DNA of 64,000 bases. It comes from Ifrita kowaldi (taxonomy: Eukaryota; Chordata; Aves; Passeriformes; Cinclosomatidae). Both the position numbers and the translations under genes were made by a program. Location: contig VZRS01007535.1 of assembly GCA_013398055.1 (NCBI GenBank), positions 124,001 through 188,000 on the forward strand, in the 5' to 3' direction. Shown one piece after another: positions 37,521 to 48,857 of this stretch. A model generated the notes under the pieces. The model was not told the origin of the DNA, did not search any database, and saw only the letters and a list, made by a program, of their open reading frames with translations. Positions within the stretch are counted from its first letter, which is position 1. Every line of letters starts with the position of its first letter.

Positions 37521-37995
37521 ACCATGAAATGGCTTGGGTTGGGAGGGACCATAAAGACCATTTTGTTCCAACTCCTGTCATGGCAGGGACACCTCCCACT
37601 ATCCCAGGGTGCTCCAAGCCCTGTCCAACCTGGCTTTGGAGACTTCCAGGGATGGGGCAGCCACAGCTTCTCTGGGCAACCTGTTCCAGGCTCTCACCAG
37701 GAAGAATTTCTTCCCAATATCCCATCTAACCCTGCCCTCTGTCAGTGTGAAGCCCTTTCTCCTTCTTCTGTCACTCCAGACCCTTGTAAAATGTCCCTCT
37801 ATCTTTCTTGAAGGATCCCATCAGGCACTGGAAGGTCACAATTAAGTCACCTCAGAACCTTCTCTTCTCCAGGCTGAGTAATCTCAATTCTCTCAGCCTT
37901 TCCTCACAGGAGAGGTGCTGCAACCCTCTGATCAACTTGTTGGCCTCCTCTGGACTCACCAGGTTTCTCCTGCTGACAATGCCCATCTCTTCTTA
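37521..37995 (-). repeat. CR1 LINE 3' region, antisense, about 475 bp
   Basis: Starts ACCATGAAATGGCTTGGGTT and GGGAGGGACCATAAAGACCA. It passes ACTATCCCAGGGTGCTCCAA, GGGCAACCTGTTCCAGGCTC, GAATTTCTTCCCAATATCCC and CTTCTCCAGGCTGAGTAATC, and ends near TTGTTGGCCTCCTCTGGACT. It matches the span of the plus-strand copy at 6,003-6,475 and is among the longest CR1 copies here. It explains the overlapping open frames of 178 and 107 codons. Confidence 0.94.
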
Positions 37996-38354
37996 TGGAA
38001 GGAAAATTCTGAACATTTTATTCTGGCAAAATAAAGCTGAGAACTGAACAGTAGAAATACCCCCACATATGTGAAAAGAAATTCACAGCTCGCTGCATTT
38101 TTATTGCAATAACACAGAAACTCCATATGTTCTTAACTTTCAAGTTTTCCCGTTCCCTTAATGTGGGCAATAAACGTATCTATTTCTGAGGTGTTCATAC
38201 AGGAGCAAATCAAGGATTTCTTTGCTTGAAGTGAAATAAACATTGAAATCTGCTCTGCCTGCTAGAAATTCTATCAGGAACCCAGGAATAGACCAGAACT
38301 GGGAACTATAAAGGCAGATGTGTAACCTCTCTTTGCAAGGGAAGCCAGAGAGTT
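37996..38354. other. Unique non-coding spacer
   Basis: AT-rich sequence between two CR1 segments. No feature is recognised. Confidence 0.45.
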
Positions 38355-38490
38355 TAACATGTTCCGTTTTGGGCCTCTCACAACAAGAAGAAATTGAGGA
38401 GTTGGAGAGTGTCCAGAGAAGGGAACAGAGCTGGGGAAGGGTCTGGAGCACCAGGAGCAGCTGAGGGAGCTGGGGGCTCAGCCTGGAGAA
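38355..38490 (+). repeat. CR1 LINE internal segment, sense (left half of a composite)
   Basis: GTTTTGGGCCTCTCACAACA, GTTGGAGAGTGTCCAGAGAA and GGGTCTGGAGCACCAGGAGC to GCTCAGCCTGGAGAA is a sense CR1 segment from upstream of the 3' tail. It breaks off exactly where other copies (for example 28,955) continue with AAGGAGGCTCAGGAGGGACC. It lacks its 3' end and is followed within 20 bases by an antisense CR1 segment. Confidence 0.85.
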
Positions 38491-38507
38491 TTGAATTTCA
38501 GGACGTT

Positions 38508-38600
38508 CCTCTCTGCCCCTCTCTCCAACCTGTCGAGGTTCCTCTGAAGGGCCACACAACCCTCTGAGGTCTCAGCCACTCCTCAGTTTTGTATCAGCAC
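38508..38600 (-). repeat. CR1 LINE ORF2 fragment, antisense (right half of a composite)
   Basis: Read on the minus strand, one frame gives A-D-T-K-L-R-S-G and, further on, Q-R-N-L-D-R-L-E. These correspond to the region just after the F-A-D-D catalytic motif of CR1 reverse transcriptase. The frame is broken by a stop between them, so it is dead. The fragment lies head-on against the sense segment ending at 38,490. Confidence 0.7.
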
Positions 38601-40020
38601 AATTCATAACTGGTGAGGAGAACCCAAAGGCAGGGTGATGCCGGTCTGGGGTGGGCATGGATGGAAATCTGCACACAGAGTCCACAAGAGCCATCAGCAA
38701 CCCTGGCAGTGGTTGTTGAAAACACAAACAGCTCAGGCACCCAGATTGCTCGGCTGCAGCAGGGTCCAGCCTGTGCTACTAAATCCCTCTGAATAACAGA
38801 TTAAGTTAAGCCCTGCAGAACCCTGTCTTGCAAAGGCAAAGCTGACTTTTAACCCTTACAGGCTTTTCCCAGCTCTAGCACAATATTCAAATATCAGTGC
38901 TTGCAGCTGATCATAGAGAAAGTTTAAGTGCTGTGTGATGTACAGAGCCATTCCAGATTGTCACCTCCGTAAAGTAAAAATACTTCACCTAAATGTTAGA
39001 TAAAAGGTGTATATGTTTATTCATCATTAAGGTCTTGCCACAGCACATTACAGCTGGGATTCACACCCAACAAATTCCCCTTAGCAGGTATGTGCAGTGT
39101 TTAAAACTGCAAATCAATTGTATTCTTTTTTAAAGACAAAGAAACATATCACAAACTGGAGCCAGGAAAAATGCCCTGAGTGAAGGCTGTACAACCAAAA
39201 TCTGAAGTTGATGCAACTTCCATTCCGAGTCTTCATAAAATTGTGCTGTATCTGGAGAAAGAAGGTACATCTTGATAATATTTTAAGTCCTTTATTGTGA
39301 TTCACAGGCTTCCCAAATATATTTTGAAAGGACATAGAGTCATATGGAATTTAATCCTGTGGATGTAGCCTTGAATTTCTTTCCCCCCTTGATCCTAGCT
39401 CTGATCCAAGAGCTCCCTGGAGTGTTTATGGCCGTAGGAAGTGCAGCAGTGACGCAGTTAACACCAGCTTTTGTCAGGCTGCTGCTCTCCACTGACCAGA
39501 GGGGAAGCTGCAGCCACCAGAGGGTGCAAGGAAAATAATCACTCAGATCTTCATACTTTGGAAAAAAAAAAGTCTCAAAATACGTGTGAATGAAGATTTG
39601 GGACAAAGGGGACAGTGTTGTTGCCAGCCTTTCTTATTAAAAACAAGCAATATTTTTAAAAGTCTCAATTTTAGTGGCACAATATTAAGGGATAAAAATG
39701 TGGAATTATTTTATGTTCTGACCCTAGGACCCTCACTTTATCTTTACTTATTTGTCAGTAATTTAATTTAGACTCATAATTGTGAACTCTGGAATTTTGG
39801 AACAACCCAACATCAGAACTGAAGTTCCAGGAGTCAAAACTTGTGCTGGATCATTCTGAGCTTCCTGACAGTGGTTCATTCTCTCCTAGCTGCACTGCAA
39901 GGTGGCTGCAAAAATGCATCAGTGTTGAAGCAATGAGAGATCTCCTGTCATTTTATGGTGTAAATCCAGATGGTGACATCCTTAAAAAGGTTGTGGTAGA
40001 GCACTGCTGCACCTTGGAAG
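38601..40020. other. Unique non-coding sequence
   Basis: No gene is recognised. Both strands are open over 39,340-39,606 (64 and 88 codons), but neither translation has a recognisable domain. Confidence 0.5.
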
Positions 40021-40057
40021 AATTAGGAAGAAATTAGGAAGAAACATTAGGAAGAAA
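40021..40057 (+). repeat. Three tandem copies of ATTAGGAAGAA at the edge of a CR1
   Basis: ATTAGGAAGAA occurs three times in a row with one AC insertion. The motif is itself the CR1 segment that precedes ATTCTTCCCTGTGAGGG, so the 5' edge of the CR1 copy has been locally triplicated. Confidence 0.85.
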
Positions 40058-40266
40058 TTCTTCCCTGTGAGGGTGGTGAGGCCCTGGCACAGGGTGCCCA
40101 GAGAAGCTGTGGCTACCCCTGGATCCCTGGAATTGTCCAAGGCCAGGTTGGACAGGGCTTGGAGCAACCTGGGATAGTGGAAGGTGTCCCTGCCCATGGC
40201 AGGGGGGTGGAACACAATGATCTTTTAAGGTCCCTTCCGGCACAAACCATTCTGTATTGATATGAT
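40046..40266 (+). repeat. CR1 LINE 3' region, sense, about 220 bp
   Basis: ATTAGGAAGAAATTCTTCCC, TGTGAGGGTGGTGAGGCCCT, GGTTGGACAGGGCTTGGAGC and CCTGCCCATGGCAGGGGGGT, then ACAAACCATTCTGTATTGAT, form a standard sense CR1 3' end. Its closeness to the copies at 51,387 and 63,549 suggests one subfamily. Confidence 0.94.
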
Positions 40267-42374
40267 TGTCACAAACAATGAGAAAATGAGGGAAACCGGG
40301 TCTCTTGTGAAGATACAGAAGGTGGTCTGTGGTAAAAAAAGTACTGACTGAGAATTTTAAGAGTGTCTGTGACAGTTTTCATTCACTGGTGTGCACTGGA
40401 AACCCTCCCTGTGCATTGTTCACCCACAGCTTTGCAACTGTGGGGGGAAAAAATTCTAGATGGTCTTTCAGACAATGCAGACAAGTTCGTTATGCCTGAA
40501 AACATCTCGTGGTGTTACAGCTGACAGCTGTTGTGTCAGCAGCAGCTCAGTAAACACCCCTTCACTAAAACCATGGAGGACTTCCCAAAAGCCTTAGCAG
40601 TAACCTCACATATCCCCCTCTTGAAGAAATTGTGGCCATGACCTGCAGTGTGATAAATTTCACCAAGAGATGTGAGGCTGAGGAAGATTTTAATAAAAAT
40701 GTGCATCATGGGAGCATGCATTCGGCACGCTGCCCACGATGTTTTGGTTGGGTCAAGGAGGGTCAGAGCATTATTCTCCACAGAAAATACATCGTGTTCT
40801 CCAGGAGCACAGCAAGCAGGCAGCTCAGGGCTTGGGGCCTCTCACACAGTCTTTGCTCAAAGCTGCACAACAGAGACCTGCCAGGTACGTGAGATATTTA
40901 AAAAGTTCTCTGTGTAGAAACCTAGACAGAACATGAAGTGATGGAGGATCCAAAAATCCCCTTTGCCCTTCACACTGCTCGTGTCACAGCAGCCTGCACG
41001 TGGCAGCAAGGTCAGGCAGATGTTTAGGACAGCCCACAGCTGGATGGGCAGTGCTTGGGATTGGTGCTTAAGTTTGAAGTCATCAGGTGCAGAACGGGAG
41101 GGAGGCATCAAAACAAGCACAGAAAGAGAAATAGCACAGCTCCCCCAGCTCAAGATTCGCAGAAATGTCAAGAATTTTAGGGCAAATATTTTATTTATAA
41201 AGAAAAGATTGCTAGCATAAATCCAGCCTGTTCCTCCTATGGATGAGCAGCAGAGGAAGAGAAATTGGACATGATCTGTTAATGAACCTCAGGTCCAGGG
41301 AAACTGTCTAGCAAATGGTCTGCTGTGTAATCCCAAAGGGGGACAGTCTCTTTCTCCAAATCATCTGTTTGCCCACTCTCTGTCCCACTTCTTCTAAGAA
41401 GATGTAGCCACCTGAGGCTTGTTTTGGGAGATGTGCTGACAGGCAAACAAGGGAGAGCTCTCACCACCACGGAGAGGCAGCAATTAGGAAGATCCCAGAG
41501 CAAAGGTGGCCGATTTTGCCTGCAATCCCGTCAGGAACTCCACACACAGATTTGCCTGAAGGATTCAAAGTGCTCTGGAAATAAAAAAAAAACACAAAAC
41601 CACCTGCTTCTTGCTGTTCAACAAGCCAGTAATCCACAGGGAATACACCATTCTGTGTGTTCAGATGAATTAGTGACCAATTAAAGCCTTGGTAATAAAT
41701 AACCTTACTCCAACCTCTGTATACAATTCCTAAGACAGTTCTAAGCCAAATATGAACACCAAGGATATGAGCAAATAATACAGCCTGGAATATAAATGCT
41801 TGTTTAAGCAGAAGATGGATCAGCTCTTCCCAGAATACACACTCATGTGAAGGGCTTGGGAGCAGGGGCTGAATTCCACACAAAACTGAATTTTGCAGTC
41901 CCGTGTTACTGACCCACTTGCCTTTAACTTGGGGGACTCACAGTAGTGCCCAGGAGCCTAAAGTTGAATTACCCTCTACACACCTGAGCACCGAATCAGC
42001 AAATTGGTATTTTTTCCTCAAACCTCTGCACAAATTTGAGAGAATATTTCCAGATGCTGTGTTTTGCTTTGTACAGGTTCCTCCAACACACATCAATATT
42101 TGATCTTGTTTAAGGGTCAGGACACTCCCAAGTTCACCACCTTGAGCCAGTAAGCAGGAAACCTATTTCTCCTTTTCCCTAACTCTCATTTATATTGAAG
42201 AAAACCAAGTTTTCATTTCACACAGGTTACCAACCATGCTCTTTACAAATTTTCTAATAGATTTAACTTTTTCAGTCAGGGTGGAATGTGAATTTTTAAG
42301 CTAAATTTTAGGATGACGATTAGTTTAATTACTACCACCAGTGTGTTTAGGGCTGTTCAACTAAGCCTTGAAGG
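40267..42374. other. Unique non-coding sequence
   Basis: No gene or repeat is recognised. Overlapping frames at 40,632-40,936 (up to 86 codons) and 41,461-41,883 (140 codons, minus strand) have no identifiable domain. Confidence 0.5.
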
Positions 42375-42393
42375 AAAAAAAAAAAAAAAAAAA
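42375..42393. repeat. Poly(A) run of 19
   Basis: An uninterrupted A run followed by TTTAAATTT. No upstream retrosequence or target duplication was recognised. Confidence 0.9.
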
Positions 42394-45300
42394 TTTAAAT
42401 TTCTTCAAATTCTGCTCAACTTGTTCCCCAGTCTGTTGCTTAGGGGAATTTTCTCAGAATTTAGACAGTGCAACACATAGGCAAATCATATCAGAGTCTT
42501 AAACCACACAGGGAGGTGTCTTGAATAGAAATTTAGCTATGGAGTTCAGTGCCATTTGTATTTCCAAAAAGTAAACCAGGACTGTCTGAACAGCTTTCCT
42601 TACCCCTGGAGAAGGAAATGCCTCCAAACATTTTTAAAATTCGGATTAGCAAAATGCATCTGTCTAATTTCACTTTGATGCCACCTGAGATGCTCAAGGA
42701 AGGGACACACATACCAAGGGGGTTGAGGAAGGGACCTCCAGCAGGACAGGTAGATGAAAAACCAACTTTTTAATTTAAAACTACTTGAAGTTCAGTATTT
42801 TCACTTCTGCCCATAAGGAAAAATTATTTGACAGCTTTTCTTTCACCTTACTAAGAGGAGATGAGAAAAGGCGCCGCAGGTTTTGCCTTCACAGCTTAGA
42901 GGCATCATTTCTAAATTCGGATGCAGCGATAGGAACAAATACTCATTTCTCTAATGCAGCAGCTACACAAGGACATTATGACCCACAGAAAGGGAAAAAT
43001 TATTACTAAATTATTATTCAACTTATTCAGGAAAAAGCTAAGGATTCAAATGTCAGCACACCTATTTTCTTCATGCTTTATCACCCAAGGTCTTTATGTA
43101 AAAACCTCAGAGTCCCTGAAGAACTTAACACCAGCTGGAAATGTCCCACACAAGCTTTATCCCCTTTCATACCCTGCAGGTAACCAGAGGTGTTGGTTTT
43201 GCTATAAATATCTTTGTCACTTCCAGCCCTGAGACTCAGGACTGAGATACTGAATATCCAAGTAGTGGAGCACTGAAATAATGAATACAAGCTATTTAAT
43301 TCTTCTCAGGTTACTGCAAGATGCAGTGGAGGTCAGAATAAATTCAGGTAATCTACAGAGCATTTGGGTAGGAAAGAGATGATACAACTGACAAAAAAAA
43401 TAAAGCTAGGAGCAGCATATAAATAAGAGTCCACTAGTTATTAAACACGTTAACAAAACACTTGCATCATAGTTATTCCGTCATTTCACCTCTCCTTAAT
43501 TAGCATAAAATTAAAAAAATTGTGTGCAAACACCTAGGTCTGAAAAAACCTGAAAAACCAACATTACCTAACAATTACAAATACTTTTTTTTTGGGTTAG
43601 GAACAATATTTTAATTCTACAAAAGCCTTAAACAAAACTACTGCTTTTCTACTTACCCCAGACACCTCCTTTCACAGGCAGCTGAAAAGCCCTCTACAGG
43701 AAACCCAAAGAGCCACAGGTATTCTCTCAATATATAGATAATGACCTGACTTAATTGCCAATTAGTGGAGCTCCTCCCAGTGCGACTTTATTTTATAAAT
43801 GAGTCCTTCTGAGTCAATAATCCTTCTGTAATGTGTTTAAGCTTGTGGCATGCATTTAGGAGAGGCTGTATTGAAGTGAAAATAAGGGGAAAAAAGAGCA
43901 GTTGAAGGTAGGTTTGTTCTTTATTTTTATATTTTTAGTGAATTTTAGTATTAGCTGGGGCTAAGCACTTTTCATTCAAGAGAATTTATTTTTTTTTAAA
44001 TAAAGGAACAGGTAATTTTAGGTAGAGTTTTAATAATACACCTGGGCTCTTTTGGTACTTCTAAGCTTGGGTGTAAGGGAGAAGGAAAACAAGTTATGCT
44101 AAATAAAAAAAATAAATATTTTCTTGGCTGATAAATTTCTTTTGAGGTCATCAAGATGAGGCTTAATAAGTAGTGTGTGTAAAACTCAACTCATAATTTT
44201 CAGTTCTTTCCAAGACATTTAGTGGACAATTCTTGCTTGAGCACAGCAAGGAGAAGTGAAAGCTGCAAAGTTGTTGGAATATTTTAAGTTCTAGGCTGAC
44301 AGGAGCATTTCCAACTCACTGAGACACAATTTTCTTTAAAAGAGAAATTTCTCTTACTTTTCTATTGCATGCAATTAAACACATGTTGTTTATATGATAT
44401 TATTTCCCAGGCTGTTATAAATACTGTTTTAAGTATTATTAAATATCAACGCAAGAAGGTGTTTTCTGTTCATGGTTTGCGCCTAAAGTTCCTTATCAAA
44501 TATCAGTAGAGCAAATTGTTGGATTATTAATAGTTTTTTCTTATATGGTCACTTAAGAAAAATAATTTGTGAGAATTGTTTATTTTGCATTGCTGTGGAC
44601 TTGTTTTAGACCTGGTGTTCAGGTGTTGTGAGAAATTAGATTGCATGCCCATGTTACAACCTTTGGGCTACAAATCCCTGAAGTTATTTCAAACCAAAAT
44701 TATTTAATCTGACCAGAAAACTGAGGAAAACCAGATGCTTCTGTTTCGGTGTTTTAGTTTTACTGCAGAGCCCCTGGGCTGCAGCTTCTACTGCAAAAGT
44801 TTCACATCCCAGGTACAGAAGAACAGGGAGAGGCGAAAAAACATCCTCTCCAACTTTTTCCAGCCTTCAAATGTTATGTTTAAGGTATTCAATACCAGCA
44901 TATAAATATTCAATGCAGTGCAAACCATGGTTCCACATCTGCTGGGTGGTTTTCCATCAGGCTGGGACAGGAGACCGTTGAAGAAATCAACATCACTAAA
45001 AGAAAACCCAAATCCCAATAGGTTTGCTCATTCCTAGAAACCAATCCCTTGAAACTACAAACAAATGCTACATTGTTGGAAAAAAGTTTTGCTATTTACA
45101 CTTGTATTTCCCTAATTTATGTTTGCATTACATAATTAGTGTAATTAGGCAAACTGTACATTGCAAAGCTGCATTTTTTTTTTTCTCTCACACTCCGTTT
45201 TCTTTGGCTTTATTTTTTTTTTAACTATCAAATGACTTCTATTGGTGCTGGTGTGCAAGCTCTGGTGAAATTTTTAGTTTTACTTTGTTTCCAAAACATA

Positions 45301-47789
45301 AATAATCTCTAATGTTTGATGCTCTGCCATAGTGATTACATTGTAAATGTGAAAGGGTGATCTCAGAAAATAAAATACAGGGAGGGAGGTCTGACCAAAG
45401 AAAATCCATGGAGCAGGATGGAATCGACTTTGAAGCTGGAGGAGCTCAGATCCCACCCCTCACTGCTGTATCTGCCCACCTGGTGTTTAGCTACAAACTT
45501 GTAGAAAAAGGTGTAATGAGGATCTGGTTAATCTCAGGCTGTATTAAAAAAAAAACAAAACAACTTTATACAAATGAATCAGTGAGGCCTCTGTAATGTT
45601 TTTATCGGGGTTACTCTTACTGACCCCTGAGTTCAATTTAGCCCAATGCAGAATTCCCAGCTCTAGCGTACAGATTTCCACAGTTTATTATTAAAAATTC
45701 ACCAAGTTTTGTCATAAATATCTTTGTCATGTCACATTTTTCTTCCCAGTCAGGACCCCTTTTTCATGTTGCATTACTGCATGGGCTGAGGTTCATAGCA
45801 AAACATCAAACTATGGGCCTTGCAATAAAACTGTGCATGGTGACAATGATGGCCTGAGGTGACTTAACTAAAATTGTCCTTCAGGAGACTTTCAGCACAG
45901 CCATAAAACTCCAGGACCAATATCTTTTCTGCTGGGCATTAGATGCTGTTTGCTCACTGTCCAGCTCTTCCAATTCCGTATTTATGTTCTAGAAGTCCAT
46001 GAAGGACAATCTTCCCTAATGCTTCATCTCATATGCATTTGAAGAATTGAAGATTTTCTGTGATGAAGGAGCTTCTCAAAGTGAAATAGCAACTGGACTT
46101 TTGAGGTGCTTCTTGCTCTGAAGTAGTTTTCCTAAAGATTTAGCCAAATCCTGCAGTTGCAGAGGATAAAAATCCTAAATGAAAGTGAAAACCCCTGCCA
46201 ATCCCAGCAATTTTGTTCTTAAGGGAAGCACTATTTCCAAATTAGGTTTGTGCTCTTACAAGTTCAGTTTGAGATTTAGTGCAGCTTTGATTACTTTTTA
46301 ACTGGATCTTTTACCAAAATTATTTTAGACACTCAAGTGCTGTAATTTTTAAATAGCTTCTGTGTAATGATCTTCTTGTTTGTCATTAATTACCCAAATT
46401 GCTGTTTCTGGCTATTTATCCACAAGCCTTCCTGAGTGTTAAATTCCTGCACTTATTGATTGGTGTTATTAGTTATTCCATAACCTTGTAGATGAGTGTA
46501 ATTTCATCAGGGTAATATAAATCTCTAGAGAGAGCTGCAGGGCTTGATTCCACACCACCAATGTATAATTACATCACTTATTGCTCCTGCCTGGTGCATG
46601 GCTTTTTCAAACTGAGGTGCCAAGGCCTGACCTGGCACCCAGGGTCTCATTTGGGTGACAACCTGAATGAAATTTGCATGACAAAATAAATTTATCTGAG
46701 GCCAGAAACAAGCCCATGGCTACTGAAATACCCAAAGTTTGAACATGAAGGTGTCAGGAAGCAAATCTGGATTTCACCCTTACATTTGCTTTTATGAATG
46801 CACACACACTTAAATGGCTACTGGTGCGGCTGCTTTTGGTTAATCTGATTTTAATTTAACTTACCTAAACTGGACAATATAAATATGGCACAAGTAGAGA
46901 AGACAAAGCACTGGGACACTTTGACAGTTAGTGAGAGAAACAGGAGCTTGGAACGGACTTTCATCCCATGAAAGGTGGTTTTTCTGAAATAAAAAGGAGT
47001 CCTATAGATCTGCATTTTTAAATTCATTTTAATTTTCAATACTGGAACAAATTTTTTTTTTCTGGTGATTTATTCCTTGAGTGTGATCAGAGGAAGAATA
47101 TGAAGGTGAAATTAGTATAATTTTCTTTCCTTACAAGAATCCTGCAGTAATAAAATGTGTTGCAAAAGAAGAGGCTGCTTCAAGAGGCAGACAGGGTAGT
47201 GTGGTGCAGCAACCTGATGCTGAACTTGGCTAGGATTGTTTCACACACTGGTAGTAGCAGAAGGGAAAAGCAAAACCCAAATTACATTTTAATTTGTCCA
47301 ATATGTTCATCTGGCCGCAGGTAACCACTGTGAATTTTGTGCAAGGATACCCCTGAAATCCACTGTAATGGGGATAACTGTGAGCTGCATTTCAAGTGTT
47401 AGACAGAGATGCAAATTTAGGCCTATTTCTTGGAAAAACAATGCTTTTCTGAGGTAAAACAGAGCAATTATTACTGTAATTATCATTAGTATAGTTTACC
47501 AATGTTTAATGGTTATTTTCATACGTCCTCAATACCACATTTCAGCAGTGGTAAACCATGACTGGTTTACCTATTTCAAGAAGCAGCACTTTCATTAATG
47601 ACATTTATAATCTGGAGAGTTTTATGGACGTTGCTTTTTGAGATTTTAGATAGAGCAAAATGAAGAATAAGCATCTCTTTCCTTTAACTCCTCAAAATTT
47701 AATATATTTTCATCACAACTCATTGTATTCATCTCCTTTGTAAACAATCCTACAATCTTTCAATCTCTTTTTATGAAATTTTTATTCCA
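42394..47789. other. 5.4-kb repeat-poor, AT-rich unique block
   Basis: No CR1 or LTR is recognisable, and open frames stay under 93 codons. TAAT/ATTA motifs are frequent (for example 44,330-44,540, 46,330-46,520 and 47,450-47,520). This is the quiet part of the window and a candidate for regulatory non-coding DNA. Confidence 0.5.
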
Positions 47790-47960
47790 GCACCCTGATC
47801 ATTTTCATAACCAATTTCTGAACCCCTTCTGATTCTGTAATATACTTCAGGATGTTCTATTGTATTTTTTATGAGAGGTAGAATAACAGCTTCTTTCAGT
47901 GCTCTAATCTGCCTTCCAGCCTCAAACCATTTTCAGTCTTCGCTACCTACTCCTGACGTT
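47790..47960 (-). repeat. Possible ancient CR1/L3-like LINE fragment
   Basis: CACCCTGATCATTTTCATAA, CCAATTTCTGAACCCCTTCT and GATTCTGTAATATACTTCAG resemble the antisense 3' part of the same old amniote LINE group as 59,310-60,120. The match is short and heavily diverged. Confidence 0.35.
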
Positions 47961-48794
47961 TTATTCCCGTTTTGTCCCACACATCCTCTCCTATATTTCT
48001 GAGCAGGAGATAGGACTTGCGTCAGCTATTGCTGATATCCCAAAGTTTGACATCTCCATCTAAGCTGCTGTTAGAGCCAGAGCAGGGTGTATAGATTTGT
48101 CTTTTGCAATTGTGTGAGGCTCATCTTGAGATGAAAAATATCTTGTAGGCATGTGTTATCAAGGAAGGGGAAGGAAGAATAGGAGCTGCTGGTATTTAAC
48201 TAATGGCAGGCAGCAGAAAACCATTTTATATATCCAATAAAGCCTGATTTAATACTAACATTTTGAAGATTCCTAATATTTTGTTTCATATATTGTCCCC
48301 CCAGAGCTGTGGTTAAAGGCACCCACAAGTGACCTTCTCTCCCCTTCTCCAAGACATGGCCCCCCTCTATTTGCATCACAAATGACTTTTTAGATGTTTG
48401 TTATTAAAACTCTCTGATGATAAACACACAGCTTGTCCATTTTTGCTGCTTAAATACGTTTGCTCTGAAGTTTTTACCTGTTGTCTGACAAAATCTTCAA
48501 TTCTCCATTTTTTTTTGTTTTACATTCCTCGATAGCTACAAACAGATTGTCTTGACAGCAATCTTTCCAAAAATTAAAGATAAATTTTGCGTTGCTTCTT
48601 GTGTTATCTCTACATTAACATATTACAGAAGGAAAAGAGCCTTGACATTCTCTTCATAAAATACAATTCAGTGGTTTATTTGTCTCCTAGATAGTTAGAA
48701 ACAATTTGGTGTGTTTTTTCCTAGCGTGTTGCTGGGAATGGAAGTCAAAAAAACTGAGTCTGTGATTCTGTTTTCTCCTTTTCCCTGTTTTTAA
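47961..48794. other. Unique non-coding sequence
   Basis: No gene or clear repeat is recognised. Confidence 0.45.
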
Positions 48795-48857
48795 GTACCT
48801 GGAGGAAGCCTACAAGAAGATGGGGAGAGACTTTTTACAAGACCGTGTTGTGGTCTT
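48795..48857 (+). repeat. Short internal CR1 fragment, sense
   Basis: AAGTACCTGGAGGAAGCCTA, CAAGAAGATGGGGAGAGACT and TTTTACAAGACCGTGTTG correspond to the middle of the CR1 3' region (compare CCAGTACCTAAAGGAGATAC at 6155). Both ends are missing, so this is an eroded or deleted copy. Confidence 0.75.

Noticed and set aside
37193..37729. 178-codon plus-strand open frame
   Set aside because: Its second half lies on the antisense strand of the CR1 copy at 37,521-37,995, and the rest has no recognisable domain.
41461..41883. 140-codon minus-strand frame rich in aromatic and hydrophobic residues
   Set aside because: No domain or plausible membrane topology, and no flanking splice or promoter signals that I could support.
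42375..42393. Poly(A) run as the tail of a processed pseudogene
   Set aside because: No retrosequence or target duplication is visible upstream.
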